Source: Opeltia flavorubescens (Eukaryota; Ascomycota; Lecanoromycetes; Teloschistales; Teloschistaceae). Taken from it: DNA of 64,000 bases. The notes beneath the pieces were generated by a model that saw only the letters and a program-made list of their open reading frames with translations, was not told the DNA's origin and did not search any database. Position numbers and translations under genes: made by a program. Positions 1-9,800 of the stretch are shown in pieces. Location: positions 1,798,001 through 1,862,000 of the forward strand of contig KE546965.1 of assembly GCA_000442125.1 (NCBI GenBank), read 5' to 3'. Each line of letters begins with the position of its first letter. The stretch's first letter is position 1.

Positions 1-390
1 GAGACCAATTCTACAGACGAAGAGCTGCAGAAGTCCCTCAAAGCCGTGAGGATTGAGATAGACCAGGCGCAAAATGAATTTGCGGAGGACATGCGAACGT
101 TGGGGAGGTTTATGAGAGAGCAGGCCATGGCTCAGAAGAAGGCAATTGCAACGCATAAGAGACTCCTGGGTTTGAAAGATATGGAGAAGGCAATGGAGGA
201 GGATGAAAGTCGACTTCAGACCCAGGCTGCAGTCGTGAGCGAACTTTCTGCGTTTCAACCACAAGATTTTTCCAGCCAGGCTTCGGGTCCAGCACTCATG
301 GGAAGGCAAGAGGGAATGGATCTTGATGATGCTTCCGTTTCATCTGGTGAGAGACACATGAGGGAATTTGAAGAGATGTGGGATTCATGA
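1..390 (+). CDS. 3' end of an unrecognised coiled-coil protein (partial)
   Basis: The frame is open from the first base of the window to a TGA at 388-390, so this is the C-terminal 129 residues of a gene that starts upstream. The visible part is highly charged and rich in Glu, Lys, Gln and Ala over about residues 5-75, which suggests a helical or coiled-coil segment. A polar Ser/Asp-rich tail ends in an acidic patch. I do not recognise the family and assign no function. Codon choice and the clean stop support a real gene end. The start and any upstream introns lie outside the window. Confidence 0.6.
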   Translation, partial: ETNSTDEELQKSLKAVRIEIDQAQNEFAEDMRTLGRFMREQAMAQKKAIATHKRLLGLKDMEKAMEEDESRLQTQAAVVSELSAFQPQDFSSQASGPALMGRQEGMDLDDASVSSGERHMREFEEMWDS

Positions 391-1181
391 TTTGCCGCCA
401 GTTCCTCACCTTACTGCCTTCCATCCTACAGAGGTACCGTTCTAGTACAGGTGGGTTTGATCGGTTTATAGAAGCCGCATATACGCTCGTGATGGTCGCC
501 TAGTATACAGTGGACAAGAGAGGACGATCCTTTGGGAGTGGGCATGGCCTCGTTTAGAGTAGCAGCTACTTAGCCTATATCACGAAAGCGCGTGATTCTT
601 ATCTCTAGAAAGCTTATAGGTGTTACAAAACAACATAGAAGTCATACAACGTTTTTGTAGCAACAGATAATCATAATCACTAGTAAGATTTGGAAGTATC
701 AAGGCGGTCAGCTTGTACGAAAACTTTTGTTTTCTAGATCTTGCACGCTGTTACGGCAGGGATTCTCCTGGGATCGAAGCTGCTGAATTAGCTATCGACC
801 TGTGGCCTTACCTCACGGTCCATTCACATTGTTTCGCACGTACGAAATCGGACCCTTTATCAATGTATACGGTCTTGCTGAACTCGTCTACTTTTATTTT
901 AATGCAGACATCGCTTTAGACTTTTCTATCAAAGATGAAAATCATTCCCCAATCGCGATACAGCCTCTACAGAATACTGCCGATAAGATTTGTAACCACT
1001 ATAATAGCATCCGGATTGATTGCAGGAGGAAGGACTTACAATACATGCCTTGTAGGCCACACAAGTCATATCCATACGACATTGCTCACCGCGTTGATAT
1101 CCAGTTCTACATCCCTTACTCCAGCCATTCCAAACGTATTTCACAGCGAGGAATTTAGAAGCAGAAGGGAGATCTTATCAA
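391..1181. other. Intergenic, convergent 3' ends
   Basis: About 790 bp between the 3' end of the partial plus-strand gene and the 3' end of the minus-strand nitrilase gene. The open frames here are short, overlap one another and show no recognisable protein. Nothing else is seen. Confidence 0.6.
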
Positions 1182-2665
1182 TCAAGGCGGTGGATCAAGA
1201 TCCAATCCCGCAACCTTGAGCTCGAATGCATCATTCCTACTATAGCTTCCCGCAACATCTAGATCCAACCTCCCGCGTTCGCAGTCCTCGAAGTCGATAT
1301 CGCGACAGATTAGTAAACCACCATCTTCCACTTCCCAGAGCGGGCCGGCAAGGACGTCGCCAAAGGGGCCAATGATACAGGATCCACCGCGGGAAACAAA
1401 TTCTTCATCTTCAGCTTCTTCGGCGTAGCCAGAAGAGGATTGATGCGTTCTTTCGGGGATTTCATCCGAGTCGTCAATCGCTGGTATTGATGATTGTTCG
1501 CCTGGTAGAGCGAGAAGGTGGTTATCCTGAATAGGCATTAAGTTCGAGGACCGTCTTCGACTGCTTCGATGTTTCAGTGGTGAAGTGAATCTGTCGTCTG
1601 GTGAGTTGGCGTCGATGTGGAGGGGCGAAGGGGAGGCAACGTCGAAGGGATTCTTGGGCAAAATGGGTGGAGTTTTGGGCATCGATGTTCCATTTGGCGA
1701 GGCAAGTGCGATCTCGTGGTTTGTACCGACTGGCTCGATTTTCTCAAGACCGTTGCTAAAGGTCGTTCCTGCCGTGGGTCCCGAAATTTTGGCGGTGCTA
1801 TTGGATGCTCGTCCTCGGATCCAAGGAGGTAGATTTTTCCTCCTTGTGCATTGGTTGGCACTGAGAACATACGCCCTCCCCTCGCATGCTATTGTTCTCA
1901 TTAAAGGTAGCCAAGTATCTTTTGCGTCAGCCGTGGGTGCAAGATAGAGATTGATATTCTGTGAGTACAAAGACTGGCGTAGAAGCGGCATCATATTTTC
2001 CCAACAAATGGCTGCTGCTAATGTGATTTTGACCCCTTTGATCGTTGTGGTGATAGCTTTGAGAGTCGAAGGGGAGCCCTGAGCCCAAACCAATCGCTCG
2101 CTTCCTGTCTGCAACCCCTTCGTCAGCGCTGGTCCACTTGCCGTGATTCTTCTAGACTCCAATGCAGAAATTGTGCATTTTTTCTTACCGGCATGACCTT
2201 CCTCCGCTTCCCTAAGCATCCTTCCCTCGGACACACATACACCACACTACAGTACAGACTTCCCCCCGCCCTCTCCACCAACCCTATAACAAGAAAGACC
2301 CCCGTCGTACTGGCCACCTTCTCCAGCTCCTCCCTTGTCCCATCTCCTCTGTACTCCTGCCCATTTGCAACCTTCAGCTTCCGTTCCACCCAGTCATCAC
2401 CGGCTCCTCGCGGCGTATCTCCAAGATCAACGGCACTATGGAAGTACTGGAGGAATTGCTCTCGACCTGCATCTGATCGGCTACCGACGACGGCACCAAA
2501 GTTACAAGTCCGAGGGTAGCCGCCAAGATAGGCTTCGGGGAAAAGAAGGAGGTGCACGCCCTTGCGTGCGGCTTCTTCCGTGGTGGATTTGAGAGCGGAG
2601 AGGGTATCGGCGGTCGTGGGGAGGGTACGGGACTGGGAGACAGCTACTGTGAGGTGTTGAGGCAT
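1182..2665 (-). CDS. Nitrilase (carbon-nitrogen hydrolase), two exons
   Basis: Exons 2665-2189 and 2108-1182 are joined over an 80-nt GTAAG...GCAG intron and give 467 residues. Start is the ATG at 2665. Nitrilases hydrolyse nitriles to acids plus ammonia through a Glu-Lys-Cys triad. All three are visible: Glu44 in [10 protein letters not shown], Lys156 in GKRRKVMP (its strand is completed by TGSERL across the splice junction), and Cys194 in [10 protein letters not shown]. The fold resumes at [19 protein letters not shown]. Between about residues 250 and 385 lies a low-complexity Ser/Pro/Asp-rich insert of roughly 130 residues, absent from bacterial nitrilases. From memory, some fungal homologs have similar inserts. 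Probably cytoplasmic. The physiological substrate cannot be read from sequence. Confidence 0.9.
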
Positions 2666-3139
2666 TGTGAGATAAGTCTTGAATGTTTTGCGACCTGGCT
2701 TGAATCGATATATAGTTTAAAGAAGCGGTAAATATGTGGGGGTGAAAAGCGGAGATTGCGGGGAAAGGAGCGCGGCAAGTCGGTCTCTTGCGTCCCATCT
2801 TCGGGGCTTTTATGAGGTTATTCTAACGTTCCCGAGTTGGCCATACGATGTATCGACATCGGAACGATCGATTGAATGACAATTTGGGGTCGCTTCTGGC
2901 GTACAAGGTCGTTGAATATGATCATTGATCCGCTGGTACCCCTGCTAGTGCTTCTTAAAGGGTAGGTAGCATAAGGTGCCATGTGAAGCCAAGATACTCC
3001 GATGTGAGTCATAGAGTTTGCTATACAAGCTGAAAGCTGAAAACTGGTCTCATTCTCTTACCCGTTGTCATTGACATCTTTTACCTTTCTCAATCGTCAT
3101 TGAAAAATTCAAAAGACACATTTCACGTATTCATCGAGC
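2666..3139. promoter_or_regulatory. Divergent promoter region, nitrilase / DUF4291 gene
   Basis: A 474-bp gap between two start codons pointing away from each other. It must hold both promoters. Apart from the TATA-like stretch near the nitrilase gene and pyrimidine-rich sequence just upstream of the DUF4291 start, no defined site is recognised. Confidence 0.5.
2708..2714 (-). promoter_or_regulatory. TATA-like element upstream of nitrilase gene
   Basis: On the minus strand a TATATAT stretch lies about 45 bp upstream of the nitrilase start codon. The position is close for a fungal TATA box, so the transcription start would be just upstream of the ATG. Assigned from composition and position only. 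Confidence 0.3.
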
Positions 3140-3766
3140 ATGGCGACTTCTGAAGCTCAAAATCCCATACCGTATCGTCAAATCCGCGCAAAGTATGACG
3201 CCAAAACAATCACAGTATATCAAGCCTACTCAGCTGCCATTTCCATCCCAGCCGTGAAGGAGCAAAAGCTCAATGCCTCGCCTACCTTCAAACCAGACCG
3301 CATGACATGGATAAAGCCATCCTGGAATTGGATGATGTATCGCTCTGGCTATTCGTTCAAAGATCCCCGTCAAGCTCATATCCTTGCCATTAAGATGACG
3401 CATAAAAATTTCCGTTCCCTCCTCTCGCTTGCTAGCGTGACGGGTCATGGGAAGACCATGACGGCCGAGGAGAAAGCGAAGCCGGTACGCGTGCAATGGG
3501 ACCCGGAACGATCTGTTAAGATGGGGATACTGCCGTACAGAAGCATCCAGATTGGTATTTCGGGGGACGTGGGAAAGAAGTGGGTAGAGGAATGGATTGA
3601 GGAGATTGAAGATGTGACGGAAATGGCGAGGAATCTGAAAGCGGCGATTGATACTGGAAATTTAGATGGTGAGGGCGAGGAAGTGCTTATTGAAAAGAGG
3701 TTAATACCGAGAGAAAACGTCTACGAGGTGGACACTGAGATACGCAAGGTCCTCGAGATAGATTAG
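3140..3766 (+). CDS. DUF4291 domain protein
   Basis: A single-exon gene of 208 residues with an ATG at 3140. The sequence matches the DUF4291 family found in bacteria and fungi. Conserved elements include IRAKYDAKTITVYQAYS near residue 18, DRMTWIKPSWNWMMYRSGY near residue 53, and VQWDPERS with the following RSIQIGI segment in the second half. The length is typical for the family and the whole domain is present. No biochemical role is known to me for the fungal members. There is no signal peptide or membrane segment, so it is probably soluble and intracellular. It is convergent with the BTB gene and divergent from the nitrilase gene. Confidence 0.9.
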   Translation: MATSEAQNPIPYRQIRAKYDAKTITVYQAYSAAISIPAVKEQKLNASPTFKPDRMTWIKPSWNWMMYRSGYSFKDPRQAHILAIKMTHKNFRSLLSLASVTGHGKTMTAEEKAKPVRVQWDPERSVKMGILPYRSIQIGISGDVGKKWVEEWIEEIEDVTEMARNLKAAIDTGNLDGEGEEVLIEKRLIPRENVYEVDTEIRKVLEID

Positions 3767-3976
3767 GGATGGTCTAATCACCGTTGGCGATTCAATACTT
3801 GAGCCAAATTTCTATTCTACTGCAGGCCGTATCGGCAAGTCGATATGTGGACCACTAATCGAGCTGCCCAAAGCCGTATATGCACCGACTTCCTAGAATA
3901 GAATACCGTTGCCATGCCAGAGAGGAGTTTCTGTGGTCGAAAGTACCTGTATTCTTAAGGCTCGAAAGTTGCCGAG

Positions 3977-5124
3977 TCAGTGCCGGCGTCTTAGGTCCAG
4001 GAATCGGTCTCGAGCTTCCTTTCTCCCCATAAACGAGAAGTACCAAGTTGGCTGCCCGTGAGAAATGCGGCACCCGCTGTCCCAACCCCACTCATCGCTA
4101 TCGTCCTGATACCAATAGTCCGTCTCGTCTGTCTTGGTTTTTGATTTGCTGTTGTCCATACAATCCAGGCACAAGCCATCGAAGTAGCCCAAAGCGTACC
4201 TATGAGCACTCATTGTAATGCTTTCGTAATCAAGGGTGCAATCTTTACAAGAACCAGGCTCTACCTCATAACGAAATTTTTCCAATCGCTCTGCGAGAGT
4301 GTGAACGGAGTTACGCGAAGCTTCGGATTCTAACGGCCAAACGTGGATCTCGTATAATGCCTTCTCATAACCGAAGAGAGTCTTTTCTTTGCAGCTGCAC
4401 TTTGCCACGAAGAGTTTCTTAGTCACCTCAAATAGATGTTTGTGTAGGACATTACGCAAGCGACCTTTTGCAGCATTCAGTTGTTCTGTTCACCGTCAGC
4501 GAGGTCTCCAAACCAAAAGGTCTGGTTCTTACGGATGATACGGGGCGGAAGATGCAGATGAAGATTGTCGTCGTCGGGACGGGCTTCTGTGATGTGTCCT
4601 ATCCCATGGTATGCAAGGGTCTTGGTGACATGTTTGAATCCCTTCGCATGATTGAGGCGCCAAGTAGGATAGAGCATCTCCCTCAACGTACTAACATCTA
4701 GCAAATCTTCTTTATTGACTATTTCCCAACGGCTGTACCAGCCCTTGAACCAACCGTAAAGGGAACGAATATCGAAGGAATATTTGTCCGCAGCGCTCAC
4801 CAGTTGGCGTATTGTCGATACAGCCACCTCGTAGTCCTTTTTATCATGCCGCTGGTGTAAAACTTTGAACCAGATGTCCATAGCCGCAATATCGTCGTCC
4901 TTCAAGACGACTGGGTTCATCTTGGCCTCTTGGAATTTGCCGTTAGGATCTAGCATTGCAAGAAAGTGGTCGGAGTATTTCCGTAGTGTCTCTCGATCAA
5001 CTGCATAAGACTGTTCACGTAAAACAACAGGCGGCTGATCATTTTGTCTGAAGACAGTATTGTCGTACTCGACAACCTGGATCGTCAGATCACTAGGATC
5101 TGCGAGACGAATTGGATCCGACAT
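3977..5124 (-). CDS. BTB/POZ domain protein, two exons
   Basis: Exons 5124-4533 and 4485-3977 are joined over a 48-nt intron to give 366 residues. The first ATG in frame is at 5124; the open frame reaches further upstream only through a TTG codon. The N-terminal 110 residues resemble a BTB/POZ fold used for dimerisation or cullin-3 binding: a strand at SDLTIQVVEY, the segment YSDHFLAMLD, then VVLKDDDIAAMDIWFKVLH. The C-terminal half, reached through PPRIIQQLNAAKGRLR, carries cysteine pairs (CSC, CKDC, CLDC) that could bind zinc. Fungi have many such BTB proteins and individual roles are mostly unknown. The intron is well supported because it restores the frame. Confidence 0.85.
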
Positions 5125-6834
5125 TGACTGGTTCCTCAAGTATTGGCTAGAATTATCATGACAGCAACGAGATCAAGCAGGTTGAATTCGAAAGAGAGAG
5201 CGAGGTAGTCTGTGTTACTATGTGTTGAAACAAATCAGGGCAAAGCAGCAGTAGCTTGGTTGCTTAAATATATGGTAACGCCATGCTAGTTCCAAAATCT
5301 GTCGAGTGGAACAAGGTATTGGACTTCAAGCTGAAATGGCGGAGAATGTGTAAGTTGGCTCTGATTATCGATTGAAACCTGTCATAAGGTCAGCACAAGT
5401 TCACCAAATTTCATGTGAGACTTCACCTTGGAATCAAGGTGTGAAAAGTGTAATTACACACCGTCAGCTGCATTCAAGATGACAAGAAGATTTGCGAGCT
5501 GAGTATACCAGCTCGAGTCATGAGCATCGATCTTCGTCAAATGATTTGATGATTGTGTGGAAGGGGTGAGACTGGAAATCATTCACTTCGCAGAGGCGTT
5601 CAACATTGATCAATAAAACACAGCAGGTTCAGGTGATCCAGCAAAGAGACACAACATGATGATAAGGAAGTCGGCACGTCCATACCATGCAGTGATGAAT
5701 AAATGAATGATTTATATCTCATGCCGTGTTTCGACATTGATTACGATGCAGCTCTATTCATCAAGATTTGCCGCTACGTCTGCGCGTTTTTCTCATGGCT
5801 CCATTGACGACATAACACCTCATACCGATGATCGAAGCACTGGATATACTAACTTACCACGGAATGCCTTGTAGGGTAACCGGGACATGGAGGTGTACAA
5901 CATTGCGTACGATAATTAGAAGGAAGCATGATGGAAACGGTGCTCCTAACATTCTGCTCATGCCATGGCAAGGACACTCGATACTGTCATCATCAAATAT
6001 CAGACTTCAAGATGCTAACTGCATATGACGTTTGTTTCTGTGTGGTATACTGGGAGAAATATAATCCTTGATCCCATGAAAACATTCACGCGATAGGCGC
6101 CGCATCCGATTATACATAATCTCGGCAACCAAGATCTCTCCTCATAAGGGAGTCGTCTGTCCAAGGCCTTTTTACAGCAAGTGACGGGATTTCCATTGAG
6201 AAGTCAAATTCCTTCGCGCTATGCAGGTTAAAGAAGTCAATTTCCAAGGAGATAACTGTCAAAGTGCCTATGCAAATACCGGGAGGAATCAATGAAATAC
6301 TAACCATGAGACCACATGGTCAAGCGCGTCAACTAGAAACGAGTCTCCCACTAAATACATCATGATTTCGATTTTACAGTCTTCTCCTTTGCTTACCTTT
6401 TAACTTGATCATCAGAGGTTCAGAGCAGCCTCGTCTCTTAGTTTCGATTGTATCAGTTGCATCAGTACACAACGCCTCTTGTAGCCATTTCTTTCGCAAG
6501 GCTAAACACGATACATCGATGTATCACTTACTGAGTCAGCTCATCGTTACACAGACGCAGGAACTGGCGGATGGTTCGTTAGCGCAACCCTTGATTGGCA
6601 TCCCATGATGTTGGGGAGACAAAAGTAGTCACAATTTCGCAATCGGGGTGTGCATACTGTACGTGGGACCTCTGCTTTCTACTAGGTCTGGCATAACGCC
6701 TAGGCGAGTCTGGGTCATTCGTTCTCTTTCCTCAATTTTTGGATCATGGTACAGCTNCATGAATCTCATCATATTCCACGACACCACGACTAATTATCCA
6801 GCCACCGCAGCTCTATCCACATCATTGATCAAAC
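5125..6834. other. Long intergenic region upstream of BTB gene
   Basis: About 1.7 kb between the BTB start codon and the 3' end of the ankyrin gene. It contains only short open frames of 60-120 codons in several frames, AT-rich stretches and one undetermined base at 6757. No coding, RNA or repeat signal is seen. Confidence 0.55.
5265..5272 (-). promoter_or_regulatory. TATA-like element upstream of BTB gene
   Basis: An AT-rich TATATTTA on the minus strand, about 140 bp upstream of the BTB start codon, a common spacing for fungal TATA elements. No other support. Confidence 0.3.
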
Positions 6835-9800
6835 TCACGAAAGTTCGAGGGCTCCATATCCCAACAACTTATCCACTTCATCTTCTCCCGCTCTTTGCTT
6901 TCCCTCCTCCTTTTCTTTCTCCTTCTCCTCGTCCTCCTCGCGCTGCCGCTTCTTCTTTTCCGCCAGCCTCTTCGCGACCTCCCTCGCCTCGTTCACACTA
7001 ACTAGTATCCTGGCCCTGGGCTCTTTTTCCGCGAACTCCCGACAAACCATCCAAGTTCGTGTTCTTTCTCCATCGGATACTTCGTCCATCTCGTCGTCCG
7101 AGTCGCCATCCCTTTTATTGGCCGTGAAAGTTTCCGGCTCACGACCGTCGAGAGGTCTATAATTCGGATTACTGATGCTGAGGTTCGTTTTGGCGCATTC
7201 GGCGACATATAGGCTATGAGCTAATTCCAGAGGCGTTTGACCCATAGCATTTTCCTTGAAAAGTAGAGCTGGATCATACTCGAGCAATTTTCGGACCATG
7301 GCTGTATGCGAGGTCTTGACCGCCAGATGTAGAGGAAATTGTCCGCTACCATCCATCATGGTAAGAGCTTCTTCGCCTCCAAACTCCAACATGATGCCAA
7401 GGAAGTCTGGAGACAGATGAGATCGAGTGGTACGACTATACGAATAAATATCAGTACTTGGCGTCGACATCCACAATCCCAGCGGTGTGAGCGCTCCAGG
7501 CCCGTCTTTACATCGATCAATAAACATTGATCGAATCAAACGCTTATCGACGATGGCAAGCAGGGCCTTGAAATTCTTCGTATCCGTGTGGCTCGATTTA
7601 GACGCGTTGATCAAAGCCAGATGAACGAGATTCTTGCCACTCGCGTCCCGAGTCGTTTGATCGGCCCCTGCGTCGATGAGAGCTCTGGCAGCTCCAATTC
7701 TGCCATTGAGGAAAGCAAGAGCAAGAGGCGTCAATTTATGGCGAGCGGATGGTAGATCGACAGAGTCTGGCATGACCGAAATAAGATATTTCACAACCTC
7801 CAGCGTCTTCGTCGAATCGACTTTCGATAGTACCGCAAGGTGCAGAGCTAAGTTGTCTACGGAAAGGAGTTAGCAGAGCTATGCTGTAGTGATTGAAGAC
7901 ACGAACTCCTCTGTTCCAGCCAACGCCCGACGACTCCTTCGAATCCGCCTGGTGCTTCTGCTAATCTCAATATTCTCGGATCGTTCTTGTTTTTGTTCTT
8001 GTAGTCTCTGTAGTACCTCAAAGGTGTATCACTCAAGAACCATTCGACCGCGGCAAGGCTTCCAGCAGTGGCAGCCTGCAACAAAGGAGGTGTGCTTTCG
8101 CCTATCGCGCGCTGACTGTTGCTCTCTCGCTCTCGCGCCCAACCAGTCATCTTCTGACCGCCAATGCTTAGACCTTGGTAATACTTGTGTTTCTCCTTAT
8201 TTTCGATCCCTGTTTTCTTGATCAGTGCATCAAGAGGTAGTTCAGCACCTGCAATCTTGATCATCTCTGCAATTTCCCTATCGAACCCTTTTTCGAGTGC
8301 AAACCGGAAGCCGTGAGCGCCAAAACTCCCGGTAATGCGGTCATTCTTGCGTTTCATGTTCAGAGCTGCCTGACAGCACTGGAGCCAGAAGCGGAATAAA
8401 CCCAGCTCTCGATTGACCAGCGCGAAACGGCCAAAGGAGAAGCGTGTGTAAGTACTAGATGAGAGAATGTCTTCATAGACGCGCTGGACGACGGTCAGGA
8501 CCTGAAAAGCATTACAGAAATGAATACTTACCGATGCGCTCAAGCCATCCCTGAGATTCCCTTCAAGGTTTACCGAACCAGTCCCAGCGATACTACGCGC
8601 TTCTGCTTCCGGCTTGTCGAGGAGCCACCATACCTCGCAGGTCTTTTCGAGCATCTCCATCGCTGTTACTTTGTCAGATACGGCAGTAAATTAATAGTTT
8701 ACGAGAGCTTACCTGAAACGCTGCTGCCTACTGACTCCTGTAGCGACGCTATATCATAGGTATATGTGTCATCAATCACTTGCGAAGATAGTCTTAATCC
8801 TTCGTCGTCTTCATCGTTCTCTGAGTCGCCGCTATATTCGCTGTCATCATCAGCTATCTGGTAACGCCGGCTTGTAGTCTGCTTTTCGGGTTCTTTGAAT
8901 TGTGCGTCAGCTATCCCAAGGATCAGCTTCGCCGATTCGAAATGATGCCGGTACATTGCGATAGCAAAAGGCGTGAAGCCTCTCTTGTCCTGAGTTGTCA
9001 CGTGGAGCGGTTTCCTATCGCCGTCTGGGCCCCAATTAGCAAGCGTGAGTTCCTTAATCTTATGATTGTCGCCCTCCCAGGCTGCCTCAAACCTAGCATC
9101 GTATAAGCATGATAGCGAATCGGCAGCAGTTGACCTTACAGTTGCAAATATCCATCGAGTAGCTTATCTGAAGCAGATACCTGAAATTGGACTTGAAATG
9201 TCATCTCTACTGGAACGTCTTTGCTATGACTTGTCCTGCTATCCTCATCATCCCTTGGTCTTGTAATATTGGGTTTGAGTTCCTCAAATGTTTTTGCGCC
9301 GTCTTTCTTCAATTGATCTCGCAGATCGACGTAGCGAGCTCTGAGCTCCTGCAAAGCCATAAGCCTCTGCTGTTTTCCGGCACGCTCTTCTTCCTTTTTG
9401 ATTTGATTAATTCGGCATTCTTTCCAGCGAGTGATAATATTCTGTGCCGAAGTAACGGACTTCGAAATATACCATCGAGCGTAGGAATTAGGCTTCGATC
9501 CTTCAAGGTAAGACCCATGTTCCAGCAAAGCAGGAGGCTCCGGAAGATATAGCTTCTTCTCAATAGCTTTATCTAGCTTCCGAACTTTCGAAATAACAGT
9601 ATCAAGCAATGATTTCCCTCGTTGATGGTATCTATTATTTTGGTTATGTGTGGCGATGTCTTTGTGCGCGTTCTCATCCAATATATTTAAGTCTGGATCG
9701 TTGCCGTGAGCTAGCAGCCTGATGACAATCTCAGGCATGTCATTTTCTACCGCAAGGAATATTGGCTGAGTGATCTCCTCGCGCCAGATTTTCGACGTAT

